From NCBI GenBank assembly GCA_029262875.1, contig JAJCYO010000075.1, forward strand, positions 1 to 64,000: a stretch of 64,000 bases of DNA, written 5' to 3'. This DNA is from Flavobacteriales bacterium (GTDB lineage Bacteria; Bacteroidota; Bacteroidia; Flavobacteriales_E; Vicingaceae). This document shows, in pieces, positions 43,906 to 52,189 of the stretch. The notes below the pieces were generated by a model that was not told where the DNA came from, ran no database searches, and saw nothing but the letters and a program-made list of their open reading frames with translations. Positions within the stretch are counted from its first letter, which is position 1; each line of letters opens with the position of its first letter. The position numbers and the translations under genes are program-made.

Positions 43906-44916
43906 ATGAAAAATTTCATTAAAAACCTTCCTAAAGCAGAGCTTCACTTGCATATTGAGGGAACATTTGAACCTGAATTGCTTTTTGAAATTGCACATCG
44001 AAACGGTATTACTTTAAAATATAACTCAATCGATGAATTGAAAGAAGCTTATTCTTTTGATTGCTTGCAGGATTTTTTAGACATCTACTACCAAGGTGCA
44101 GGGGTTTTAATAACCGAACAAGATTTTTATGACTTAACTTATAGCTACTTAAAAAAGTGTGCGGAACAAAATGTGAGACACACGGAGATCATGTTTGACC
44201 CTCAAACACATACTCAAAGAGGAATCACTTTTGAAACAGTAATAAATGGTATTAGTAGGGCAATTGAGACTGCTAAAAAGGATTTGAATGTTTCTGCACT
44301 ATTAATCATGAGCTATTTGCGCCACTTATCTGAAGAGGAAGCATTTAAAACATTGGAACAATCAATTCCGTTTAAAAATAAGATAACTGCTGTTGGATTA
44401 GATTCTTCTGAAAAAGGAAATCCACCTTCAAAGTTCGCCAACGTTTTTGAAGCATCTATTAAAGAGGGATATATTCCAGTAGCACATGCAGGAGAAGAAG
44501 GCGATGCAGATTACATATGGGAAGCATTAGACCTGTTAAAAATTAAGCGAATAGACCATGGCAACAACTGCCTTCAAGATGATACTTTGGTTCGGGAAAT
44601 CATCCAACGCGATTTAGCTTTAACGGTTTGCCCACTTTCCAACACAGCCTTGCAAGTTGTAAAAGATTTAAAAGATCATTCCTTAAAAAAGATGATGGAT
44701 TTAGGCATTAAAACCACCATCAATTCAGATGATCCTGCTTACTTTGGTGGACAAGTCAACCAAAATTACATTGACACACAGCAAGCATTAAACTTGAGTA
44801 AAGAAGAATTGTACCAATTGGCTCGAAACTCATTTCAATATTCTTTTTTACCTGATAGCGATAAAGCAATTTTTATTGAAGAATTGGATACGTATTACTC
44901 CATCAACAAATCATAA
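43906..44916 (+). CDS. add: Adenine deaminase (Add-type aminohydrolase)
   Basis: A 336-residue amidohydrolase-fold purine deaminase. The metal-binding HLHIEGT (His14, His16), EPELLFEIAHRNG, SFDCLQDFLDIYYQG, EIMFDPQTHTQRGITF, AHAGEEG, RIDHGNN and NSDDPAYFGG motifs are in order. Several of these (SFDCLQDFLDIYY; FDPQTHTQRG) are characteristic of the adenine-using subgroup rather than classical adenosine deaminase, so adenine to hypoxanthine is the more likely reaction; adenosine is the alternative. It acts in purine salvage, as might the CNT transporter at 4882. Confidence 0.88.
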   Translation: MKNFIKNLPKAELHLHIEGTFEPELLFEIAHRNGITLKYNSIDELKEAYSFDCLQDFLDIYYQGAGVLITEQDFYDLTYSYLKKCAEQNVRHTEIMFDPQTHTQRGITFETVINGISRAIETAKKDLNVSALLIMSYLRHLSEEEAFKTLEQSIPFKNKITAVGLDSSEKGNPPSKFANVFEASIKEGYIPVAHAGEEGDADYIWEALDLLKIKRIDHGNNCLQDDTLVREIIQRDLALTVCPLSNTALQVVKDLKDHSLKKMMDLGIKTTINSDDPAYFGGQVNQNYIDTQQALNLSKEELYQLARNSFQYSFLPDSDKAIFIEELDTYYSINKS

Positions 44917-44949
44917 AAAATGTTAACATAACAATGTCCTAAAAAGCCA

Positions 44950-44980
44950 CTCGTTTCACTTAAAACCCAAAAGAAACGAG
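44950..44980 (+). promoter_or_regulatory. Inverted repeat just before the BchE-like gene
   Basis: CTCGTTTC (44950-44957) and GAAACGAG (44973-44980) pair around a 15-nt loop and end 1 nt before ATG 44982. A hairpin here would bury the ribosome-binding region, or the DNA could be an operator. The loop is too long to be a good terminator. Confidence 0.4.
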
Positions 44981-44981
44981 C

Positions 44982-46436
44982 ATGAAAATTCTACTAATAA
45001 ACCCACCCCACAAATCAATTGGAAGTCGCTTACCGAGAGAACATTTACCTCCATTAGGATTGCTTTCTATAGGCGGTCCTTTAATTGACAACAACTATGA
45101 AGTACAACTATTGGATGCGGACTTCAGTAATTTAAAACATGAATCTATTGTCGAAAAAACAATCGAATTCAACCCCAACATTGTTTTGTTAGGCCATTCA
45201 GGGTCAACATCGGCCCAACCCATCATTAATGACATCACTCTATTAATTAAAAAAGAAAACCCAGCAATAAAAATTATAATCGGAGGAGTATTCCCCACTT
45301 ACCATTGGAAGGAAATAATAGAAACTAATGATCAAATTGATTATATCGTCTGTGGGGAGGGTGAGCAAATTACCTTAGACTTACTGCATGGATTAGAGGA
45401 GCATTTAGACATAGCTACTGTTAAGGGCATTGCTTATCGGAAAGACGGAGTTGCTATGAAAACAAAAACAGCAAACATTATTTCAAACCTCGATGATTAT
45501 CGAGTTGGATGGGAGCTAATGGGTGATTATCATTATACCTATTGGGGTAAAAAGAAAGCCGTAGTTATACAATTTTCAAGAGGATGCCCCTACCCTTGCA
45601 GCTATTGCGGTCAAAACCTGTTCTGGAAAAAATTTCGAAACAAAGATCCTCAACGTTTAGCAGATGAGCTTGAAATGTTACACCATAAATATGGAATTGA
45701 GGTCATTAATTTTGCGGATGAAAATCCTTCTTCAAACAAAAGAGAATGGAAAACCTTTTTAGAAGCGTTAATCGCTAAAAACTTAAACCTAATTCTTGTT
45801 GGCTCCATAAGAGCAGACAACATTGTAAGAGATGCTGACCACTTACACTTGTACAAAGAAGCAGGGTTTGAAAGGTTTTTATTGGGGATAGAAAACTATG
45901 ATGAAGTCATTTTGGAAAAGATAAAAAAAGCTGGTTCGATCACTAAAGACAGGGAAGCCATTCAACTACTAAGGAAACATAATATTCTTTCTATGGCCAC
46001 TTATGTTGTTGGTTTTGGTGAAGAAAAAACAAGAGACTTTTACAACAGTTACAAGCAATTGATATCCTATGATCCTGACCAGGTTCAATTGCTTTACGTT
46101 ACCCCTCATAAATGGACCCCTTATTTTGATGAAGTAAAAGATAAAAGGATAGTCCAACTCGATCAAACAAAATGGGATTACAAGCATCAAATATTAGAGA
46201 CAAAAAATCTTAATCCATGGAAAGTAATCCTGTATGTGAAATTGATTGAATTATTAATGCAGGCAAGACCGAAAGCAATTTCACGCTGGCTATTCCATAA
46301 AGACAAACGGCTTAGAAAAGCAATGTTCTGGTATAACAATATCGGAAAACGTGTATGGTTTTATGAGTGGTTCCAGTTTTTCTTCAACGATAAACTTACA
46401 ACCAAACCAATCAAAATAGATACGTTTTGGAAATGA
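44982..46436 (+). CDS. bchE: BchE-like cobalamin-binding radical SAM protein
   Basis: A 484-residue class B-type radical SAM protein. Residues 1-150 form a B12-binding Rossmann domain (ILLINPPHKSIGSRLPREH, LLGHSGSTSAQP, IIIGGVFPTYHW). The 4Fe-4S motif is CPYPCSYC (C202, C206, C209) inside QFSRGCPYPCSYCGQNLFW; further SAM-barrel segments include NFADENPSSNKREW and ERFLLGIENYDE. The C-terminal 110 residues (DQTKWDYKHQILETK, KLIELLMQARPKAISR, MFWYNNIGKRVWFYE) are specific to BchE, the anaerobic Mg-protoporphyrin monomethyl ester cyclase. No other pigment genes are here, so the reaction in this organism is uncertain. It stands alone behind the adenine deaminase gene. Confidence 0.8.
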   Translation: MKILLINPPHKSIGSRLPREHLPPLGLLSIGGPLIDNNYEVQLLDADFSNLKHESIVEKTIEFNPNIVLLGHSGSTSAQPIINDITLLIKKENPAIKIIIGGVFPTYHWKEIIETNDQIDYIVCGEGEQITLDLLHGLEEHLDIATVKGIAYRKDGVAMKTKTANIISNLDDYRVGWELMGDYHYTYWGKKKAVVIQFSRGCPYPCSYCGQNLFWKKFRNKDPQRLADELEMLHHKYGIEVINFADENPSSNKREWKTFLEALIAKNLNLILVGSIRADNIVRDADHLHLYKEAGFERFLLGIENYDEVILEKIKKAGSITKDREAIQLLRKHNILSMATYVVGFGEEKTRDFYNSYKQLISYDPDQVQLLYVTPHKWTPYFDEVKDKRIVQLDQTKWDYKHQILETKNLNPWKVILYVKLIELLMQARPKAISRWLFHKDKRLRKAMFWYNNIGKRVWFYEWFQFFFNDKLTTKPIKIDTFWK

Positions 46437-46439
46437 CCG

Positions 46440-47834
46440 CTACTCCTTTATAAACTTCTTTGTAACCACACTTCCATTGCTTTGGGTAATGGAAAAAGTA
46501 TAAAATCCTGAAGATATATCTGCTATTCCAATACTCGTTTGTGCTTTTGTTAGCTGTCCCTTCTTTACCATTTTACCGCTAAGGTCAATTATAGCATATG
46601 CTACAGCTTTTTCAAAAAGTGTAGTTGTAACGGTAATTTGATTACTCGCTGGGTTTGGATAAACGATAAATGCCAATTCGTTCTTTACTCCAAAATCAGC
46701 AACACTATTGGGAAATGATGTATCAAAAACAAACAATCCTTCTTGCATATCAGAAGCTAATATTTTACCCGAAGGTAAGAACGGATAAACACCCCAATTC
46801 CCTTCATACTTATTATCCTGATGAGGACGTGTAGAAGTATCATAATATCCTGCCAAGCTAATGTTATTAATGTCCGAAGTGTTAAAAACATACAGACCAT
46901 CAAAATAATAACTCACGTATAAGAAATCATTTTTAAATATAAGGTTATGAGGAATAGATAGGGTATCGACCACATTGGAACCAATGGTATCAATCACATT
47001 TATATTCGACAAATTGCTCACATCTAATATTTTAACCCTTAACCCATGGTTTTCATCTGCTAAAGCGTAATGATCTCCACTATCGTCTAACCAACCAGAA
47101 TGATTATACCCTTGGTGCAGGTAAGTTGTTATTGAACCTAAACCTTGTACTGAAAGTAAATTAGAAAAATCCACCACAAACAAACCATTAGGACCAGCAT
47201 TACAATAAGCAGTATCATTTCTAACATAAATATCATGCAAATATCCAATATTAGCATTCCAAAATGGAACACCTAATTCGCAATTCAGTAAAAATTGAGG
47301 GTTGGTTGGATCAGGGTTCAATGCATATATTGACAACTGGTTAGGACCAAAATCAGTAACACCACCACAAGTGTATAAATAACCAGAAGTTGTATCTATA
47401 AATATGTTATGTGATTTTACGATAAAATTATCATCGTCATAAACCAAAGGCGCAGAATCCGGTAAAAATGATAAATCCGCTATTTGCAATGAACTTGCCC
47501 CTTCATCAGCAACAATGTATAAGTAATCTTGGTAGGTGTCATAATCTCTATGTATTATTTGCCCCCCTTGTACTCTACCCGCAATAAAATCAACGGTATC
47601 TACATTGTTTACATCAGTAATGTCAAAGATATGTGTTCCTGCCGTTGAACCAATAATAGCATATTCTCTACCATTATTAGCATATCCCCAAATCTCGTTA
47701 TAAGTATTGTCATGAGCGAATGAGGCTGGTAACGTATTGTCTTGCCATTGGTAAACTAAATTCATGTTAAGACTTGTCTGAGCTTTTAAACCGATGGCAA
47801 AAAATGATAAGATAATGATTAAGCTAAACCTCAT
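46440..47834 (-). CDS. LVIVD-repeat (choice-of-anchor B) protein with T9SS type A sorting domain
   Basis: A 464-residue secreted protein with signal peptide ending GLKAQ. Residues 25-375 are LVIVD-type propeller repeats in the choice-of-anchor B pattern (REYAIIGSTAGTHIFDITD, YLYIVADEGASSLQIADLS, SHNIFIDTTSGYLYTCGG, HDIYVRNDTAYC, PHNLIFKNDFLYVSYYFDGL). The last 75 residues are a T9SS type A domain (AFIVYPNPASNQITVTTTL, DISSGFYTFSI, VVTKKFIKE). Function is unknown; location should be surface or extracellular. It is convergent with the BchE-like gene, 3 nt apart. Confidence 0.88.
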   Translation of the reverse strand: MRFSLIIILSFFAIGLKAQTSLNMNLVYQWQDNTLPASFAHDNTYNEIWGYANNGREYAIIGSTAGTHIFDITDVNNVDTVDFIAGRVQGGQIIHRDYDTYQDYLYIVADEGASSLQIADLSFLPDSAPLVYDDDNFIVKSHNIFIDTTSGYLYTCGGVTDFGPNQLSIYALNPDPTNPQFLLNCELGVPFWNANIGYLHDIYVRNDTAYCNAGPNGLFVVDFSNLLSVQGLGSITTYLHQGYNHSGWLDDSGDHYALADENHGLRVKILDVSNLSNINVIDTIGSNVVDTLSIPHNLIFKNDFLYVSYYFDGLYVFNTSDINNISLAGYYDTSTRPHQDNKYEGNWGVYPFLPSGKILASDMQEGLFVFDTSFPNSVADFGVKNELAFIVYPNPASNQITVTTTLFEKAVAYAIIDLSGKMVKKGQLTKAQTSIGIADISSGFYTFSITQSNGSVVTKKFIKE

Positions 47835-47944
47835 TTGTTTTTAATTTAAGTATTGAGTTATAATTCTATGGGTAAAGTTAATCATTTTTAAAAAAAATAA
47901 GAATTAGGTTTTTTTAAAGGTCATTAACTAAACATCATAATCCT

Positions 47945-47952
47945 TATTTTTG
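47945..47952 (+). promoter_or_regulatory. Candidate -7 box for rluF
   Basis: TATTTTTG fits TAnnTTTG and lies 23 nt before ATG 47976; the -33 box is not clear. Confidence 0.4.
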
Positions 47953-47975
47953 AGGCAAATTCGCACATTTGATAA

Positions 47976-48701
47976 ATGGAAACCAAACGCCTAAATAAAG
48001 CCATCTCAGAAACAGGTTATTGTTCACGAAGGGGAGCTGACAAATTAATAGAGGAAGGTCACGTAAAAGTCAATGGAGCTACTGCTGGATTAGGGGTTAA
48101 AGTTACGTCAAAAGATGTAATAAGTGTTAATGGAACGGTTATTACCAAAGAAGTAGCTAACATCTACATTGCATTTAATAAACCTGTTGGAATTACGTGT
48201 ACAACAGAAACACATGTTAAAGGGAATATCATTAGCTACATCAACTACCCCGAGCGCATTTTCCCCATTGGCAGGTTAGACAAACCCAGTGAAGGGCTTA
48301 TTTTTTTAACCAATGATGGTGACATCGTGAATAAAATATTACGCGCTAAAAACAGTCATGAAAAAGAATACATTGTAACAGTAAACAAACCCATTACTAA
48401 AGAATTTATTAAACAAATGAGCAATGGCATTCCAATACTGGATACCATCACAGAGAAATGCAAGGTAGAACAAATCAATGAAACTACTTTTAACATTGTG
48501 TTGACGCAGGGATTAAACCGTCAAATAAGAAGGATGTGCGATTACTTGGCTTATGAAGTCAAAACATTAAAGCGCATTCGGATTATGAATATTTCTTTAA
48601 CCAACTTAAAGGTTGGAGAATACCGTTCTTTTACAGAAACAGAACTGAAAGAACTGAAAGACTTAATTGAAGACTCGAGCAAAACAGAAGAAGCTTCATA
48701 A
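47976..48701 (+). CDS. rluF: 23S rRNA pseudouridine synthase, RluF-like
   Basis: A 241-residue RsuA-family enzyme. Residues 3-50 are an S4 RNA-binding domain (RLNKAISETGYCSRRGADKL). The catalytic motif GRLDKPSEGLIFLTNDGD has Asp102. The RQIRRMC segment and the TTFNIVLTQGLNRQ stretch match RluF, which modifies U2604 (and U2605) of 23S rRNA in E. coli. Other RsuA-family members (RluB, RluE, RsuA) are the alternatives. A dimly acidic C-terminal tail follows. It begins a plus-strand run of small genes to 51243. Confidence 0.85.
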   Translation: METKRLNKAISETGYCSRRGADKLIEEGHVKVNGATAGLGVKVTSKDVISVNGTVITKEVANIYIAFNKPVGITCTTETHVKGNIISYINYPERIFPIGRLDKPSEGLIFLTNDGDIVNKILRAKNSHEKEYIVTVNKPITKEFIKQMSNGIPILDTITEKCKVEQINETTFNIVLTQGLNRQIRRMCDYLAYEVKTLKRIRIMNISLTNLKVGEYRSFTETELKELKDLIEDSSKTEEAS

Positions 48702-48761
48702 GCCTCGAAAAAATAATTACATTTGATTCAGATAGAAAATTAACTAACAAAAATAGAAATC

Positions 48762-49187
48762 ATGTCAGTAAATAAAGCATCAGCACAATGGAATGGAACC
48801 TTAAAAGAAGGTAATGGAACAATGAGTTTTACAGGTTATAGTGGCCCTTATACCTTTGCATCCCGGTTTGAAGAAGGGTCTGAAACCAATCCAGAGGAAC
48901 TTATCGGAGCAGCACATGCAGGCTGTTATTCAATGTTTTTATCTGCGTTAATTAGTGGTGAAGGTTTGACACCATCTAATATCAATACTAATGCAATAGT
49001 TACTTTAGAGAAAGACGATATTGGCCCAAACATTTCTAATATACAATTAGTATGTAATGTTATTTGTGATGGCCTTTCTCAAGAAAAATTTGATGAATTA
49101 GCAGCTGCAGCCAAAGCAAAATGTCCTATTTCAAGGCTATATGACGGTGGAACAGCTAACATTGAATTAACCGCAAACTTAAACTAA
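48762..49187 (+). CDS. OsmC-family peroxiredoxin
   Basis: A 141-residue OsmC/Ohr-family protein: it reduces organic hydroperoxides with two redox cysteines. The two motifs are AHAGCYSMFLSALI (peroxidatic Cys) and AKCPISRLYDGG (resolving Cys), with the N-terminal NGTLKEGNGTMSF and ETNPEELIGAAHAG. This pattern fits the OsmC subfamily rather than Ohr. No signal peptide. It follows rluF by 60 nt. Confidence 0.92.
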   Translation: MSVNKASAQWNGTLKEGNGTMSFTGYSGPYTFASRFEEGSETNPEELIGAAHAGCYSMFLSALISGEGLTPSNINTNAIVTLEKDDIGPNISNIQLVCNVICDGLSQEKFDELAAAAKAKCPISRLYDGGTANIELTANLN

Positions 49188-49255
49188 CCCCTTTTTGTAA
49201 CTAAAAAATCAATTATGACAACCATAAACCCTTATTTAAGCTATTAGAGTAACCC

Positions 49256-49834
49256 ATGAGTATAGAAAATGAAATTCAAGAAAGAAGTGGAAACAAGTGT
49301 GAGCTCTGTACTTCTTCAGATAATTTAAGCGCCTATGAAGTTCCTCCTGTATCGAACAAAGCAGCAGAAGGAAACATTTTAGTTTGTTCTACTTGCTTAG
49401 ATCAAATTGAGCATCCAGAAAATGTGAATGCAAACCATTGGCGTTGTTTAAATGATAGTATGTGGAGCGAAGTAGATGCTGTAAAAGTAATGGCTTGGAG
49501 AATGTTATCTCGATTAAAATCTGAGGGATGGACCCAAGACTTATTGGACATGATGTATTTAGAAGACAATGTCAGAACATGGGCTGAGGCAACCGGGGAA
49601 GGAGATGATGAGGGTGATAAAATAATACACAAAGACAGTAACGGTGTAACCTTAAATGCTGGTGATTCTGTAGTATTAATTAAAGACCTACAAGTAAAGG
49701 GTTCAAGCATGATTGCTAAAAGAGGTACTGCTGTAAGAAGAATTTCATTGGATCATGAAAATGCTGAATACATTGAAGGAAAAGTTGATGGTCAGCAAAT
49801 TGTGATCATCACACAATACGTAAAAAAAATATAA
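49256..49834 (+). CDS. PhnA-type zinc-ribbon protein (YjdM-like)
   Basis: A 192-residue protein. The N-terminal 50 residues resemble a zinc ribbon (NKCELCTSSDNLSAYEVPP, ILVCSTCLDQI) and the C-terminal 65 are the PhnA/YjdM domain (DSNGVTLNAGDSVVLIKDLQ, KGSSMIAKRGTAVRRISLD, IEGKVDGQQIVIITQYVKKI). PhnA proteins of this group are not phosphonoacetate hydrolases; their role is unknown. It is followed after 3 nt by ywbE-like. Confidence 0.88.
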   Translation: MSIENEIQERSGNKCELCTSSDNLSAYEVPPVSNKAAEGNILVCSTCLDQIEHPENVNANHWRCLNDSMWSEVDAVKVMAWRMLSRLKSEGWTQDLLDMMYLEDNVRTWAEATGEGDDEGDKIIHKDSNGVTLNAGDSVVLIKDLQVKGSSMIAKRGTAVRRISLDHENAEYIEGKVDGQQIVIITQYVKKI

Positions 49835-49837
49835 TCA

Positions 49838-50032
49838 ATGTCTGGCGGAAAAAACAGAAAAGACATTCAAATAGGAACTGAAGTTGAAGTAGTTCAAAAA
49901 CAAGATCAACGTTCGGGTAATTTAACACCCGGAATTGTTAAAAGAATTTTAACCAACTCCTCTACTCATCCTCATGGCATAAAAGTGATGCTGGAAGGTG
50001 GTATTGTAGGACGAGTAAAAAAAATATTATAA
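49838..50032 (+). CDS. YwbE-family small protein
   Basis: A 64-residue protein of the YwbE family (RKDIQIGTEVEVVQKQDQRS, GNLTPGIVKRILTNSSTHPHG, KVMLEGGIVGRVKKIL), a short beta-rich KOW-like fold of unknown role. It lies 3 nt behind the PhnA gene and 1 nt before the RDD gene, so all three are cotranscribed. Confidence 0.9.
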   Translation: MSGGKNRKDIQIGTEVEVVQKQDQRSGNLTPGIVKRILTNSSTHPHGIKVMLEGGIVGRVKKIL

Positions 50033-50033
50033 C

Positions 50034-50609
50034 ATGAGCGAAGAAGCTTTAGACAATGTATTAATTGATGATAACCACGGTTATAAGGAAGAAATAGAAT
50101 ATGCAGGATTTTGGATAAGAGTTGGTGCAGGAATGATAGACCTTCTTATCTTCATTCCAGTCTTTGTATTGAGTTATTTTAATCAGTTTAACATTAAATC
50201 CATAGCTCTGCTGTATGTATTAACAGTGCTCTCTGCGTTATACAAACCTTTATTAGAGTGGCGATACGGTGCCACATTGGGGAAAATGGCATGTAAAATA
50301 AAAGTAGTCAATAAAGAATTGAAACCGATAAGCATTGATCAAGCTTTCGGTAGGTATATTCCATGGGCAATTTCTACCATCATTCAATTAATGGCAGCAA
50401 CAAGTATATACTTGGCTCCTAATTTTAAAAATATTGACACGTACATAGAGTTAACAGAATTATCTCAAGACTCTCCATTAAATACTATTTCTTCAGTTTA
50501 CAGTGTTGTCTTTTTAATTATTATTTGTTGGCTAATTTTTGATAAGAAAAAACAAGGTTTACACGATAAAATTGCGAAGACCTTTTGCATTAAGATCAAA
50601 AAGGATTAG
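50034..50609 (+). CDS. RDD-family membrane protein
   Basis: A 191-residue protein with the RDD domain: YAGFWIRVGAGMIDLLIF at the first helix with the Arg/Asp pattern, GATLGKMACKIKVVNKELKP in the middle, and KQGLHDKIAKTFCI at the end, with four or so helices. RDD proteins are inner-membrane proteins, some proposed as transporters. It is one base downstream of the YwbE gene and followed by a DEAD-like gene. Confidence 0.9.
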   Translation: MSEEALDNVLIDDNHGYKEEIEYAGFWIRVGAGMIDLLIFIPVFVLSYFNQFNIKSIALLYVLTVLSALYKPLLEWRYGATLGKMACKIKVVNKELKPISIDQAFGRYIPWAISTIIQLMAATSIYLAPNFKNIDTYIELTELSQDSPLNTISSVYSVVFLIIICWLIFDKKKQGLHDKIAKTFCIKIKKD

Positions 50610-50631
50610 CGGTAATCAACTTGTCAGATTT

Positions 50632-51243
50632 ATGCCTTTCAAAAAATTAAAGCCACTCCTTAAAAATGTTTTAGAACATCTAACTATTGAAGAGGCAACA
50701 CCTTTTCAAAAAAGTGTCATTCCAAAAATAAAAAGTGGGGCAAATGTATTTGCAGTTGGAGCTGAAAACAGTGGTAAAACCACCGCACTTATCCTAACTA
50801 CTTTGCAAAAATTAAAGGATTACGAAGAGCATGACAACCCTAGAGTACTGGTCTTTGTTAAAGACAAAGTTTCCGCCTTAGCATTAGAAGAAAAATTTAA
50901 AGTATTTACTCAACATATGAACTTAAGCACATATAGTGTATATGAAGAACAAGCAATACAAATACAAAAAGACACCATTTATGAAGGGGTTGACATTGTG
51001 ATTGGTACAGCGAAAAGAATAAATAAACTTTATTTAATGAATGGCATTAACCTCAATGATATGAATACTATTATTATTGAAGATGCCAACTTACTACCCC
51101 GAATAGATTTTGCAGCCGATATTGTTAGAGTAAGTGAAAGTTTTCCAAAATGCCAGTACATTGTTTTTTCTACTGACTATGATGAAAAATTGATCTCCTT
51201 AAGGAATTCATTTATGAGCAATGCCATAAAAGTAGAAGTTTAA
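50632..51243 (+). CDS. Single-domain DEAD-like RNA helicase relative
   Basis: A 203-residue protein starting at ATG 50632; the longer version would overlap the RDD gene. It keeps only the first RecA domain of a DEAD-box helicase: Q-motif-like TPFQKSVIPKI (Q26), motif I GAENSGKTT (43-51), motif Ib-like IGTAKRI, motif II EDAN (150-153) in place of DEAD, and motif III STD in place of SAT. The second RecA domain with motifs IV-VI is absent and the stop overlaps the convergent gene, so it is not an obvious frameshift of a longer gene. It may bind ATP or RNA but cannot unwind alone. The Asp of DEAD position 2 is kept as EDAN, shifted by sequence. Confidence 0.82.
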   Translation: MPFKKLKPLLKNVLEHLTIEEATPFQKSVIPKIKSGANVFAVGAENSGKTTALILTTLQKLKDYEEHDNPRVLVFVKDKVSALALEEKFKVFTQHMNLSTYSVYEEQAIQIQKDTIYEGVDIVIGTAKRINKLYLMNGINLNDMNTIIIEDANLLPRIDFAADIVRVSESFPKCQYIVFSTDYDEKLISLRNSFMSNAIKVEV

Positions 51244-52136
51244 GAATTATACTTCTCCCACCTTGTTTTTTCTCTTTCCAATGTAGTGTTAAATTTATTG
51301 GGCAAAGGCAATTCAATTGTTAATGGCATTTGTGTTGTGGGGTGAATAAATATCAATTCTACAGCACTTAAAAACAATCCTTTACCTTTTAATACTTCGC
51401 CTTCTTTTCCATAAATTTTATCTCCTAAAATAGGAAACCCTAATTGAGAAAGGTGAATTCTTAGCTGGTGTGTTCTTCCTGTCTTTGGAAACAGCTCAAC
51501 TAAACTTAAGTGTTTATTTCTTAAGGAAGGAACGGATATAATCAGCTTATATTCAGTTAACGATTTCAGCCCTTCAATTTCAGCATCAATTGTTCCATTG
51601 TTTGATAATTTTCCAATGACAATGGCGTTATATTTTTTTTGAATTTCCTTTTGTTCAAATTGTTGTCCAAGTTTTACCAAAGCAGCTGCAGTCTTAGCAA
51701 TCAACAATAAGCCACTTGTTGGACTGTCTAATCGATGTACAGGTTTGGGCCATGGTAAAGCATCTTCTTCTTGCGAATCTTTAATGTTTCCAATTAAAGC
51801 ATTTTGTATGGTTCTAAACTGGTTTCCACTAACGGGAATACCAGCCGGCTTATCGATTACAGCCAAATATTCATCCTCATAAACTACTTTCAGCTTAAGA
51901 TGATACGCTTTTGGCGGATTAACATTTGACGCCAACAGCTCAATTTTTTGACCAGGTTTCACCCATAAACCAGTTGTTGTTTTTTCTCCATCTACAATTA
52001 TCTCTTCACGGGCAATCGCTTTTTTTATTCCTTTTCGCGAAGGGACTGTTTTAAAGATTTGTTGCGCATAATCATACAATCGAATGTCTTCGACCCCTTC
52101 GGGAACAATATGTGTTTTGAGAACAACCATCATCAA
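51240..52136 (-). CDS. RluA-family RNA pseudouridine synthase
   Basis: A 298-residue pseudouridine synthase. Residues about 15-75 resemble an S4 domain, and the catalytic motif is PKPVHRLDSPTSGLLLIAKT with Asp137. Other core segments are LAVIDKPAGIPVSG, FPKTGRTHQLRIHLSQLGFPILGD and IYGKEG. The target (23S rRNA or tRNA position) cannot be read from sequence. It starts with three Met codons. It overlaps the DEAD-like gene stop by 4 nt and diverges from the HD gene. Confidence 0.9.
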   Translation of the reverse strand: MMMVVLKTHIVPEGVEDIRLYDYAQQIFKTVPSRKGIKKAIAREEIIVDGEKTTTGLWVKPGQKIELLASNVNPPKAYHLKLKVVYEDEYLAVIDKPAGIPVSGNQFRTIQNALIGNIKDSQEEDALPWPKPVHRLDSPTSGLLLIAKTAAALVKLGQQFEQKEIQKKYNAIVIGKLSNNGTIDAEIEGLKSLTEYKLIISVPSLRNKHLSLVELFPKTGRTHQLRIHLSQLGFPILGDKIYGKEGEVLKGKGLFLSAVELIFIHPTTQMPLTIELPLPNKFNTTLEREKTRWEKYNS

Positions 52137-52189
52137 TTTTTCTCAAAGCTAATCTAAAAAGAACGGAAAAAACTGCTTTCCTTTGCAGA

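Noticed and set aside
44917-44981. Possible B12 riboswitch upstream of the BchE-like gene
   Set aside because: Only 65 nt separate the genes and no B12-box-like segment was visible; the riboswitch needs about 200 nt.
50539-50631. N-terminal extension of the DEAD-like protein overlapping the RDD gene
   Set aside because: The extension reads the RDD gene's C-terminal coding sequence in another frame and has no helicase similarity; ATG 50632 is the better start.
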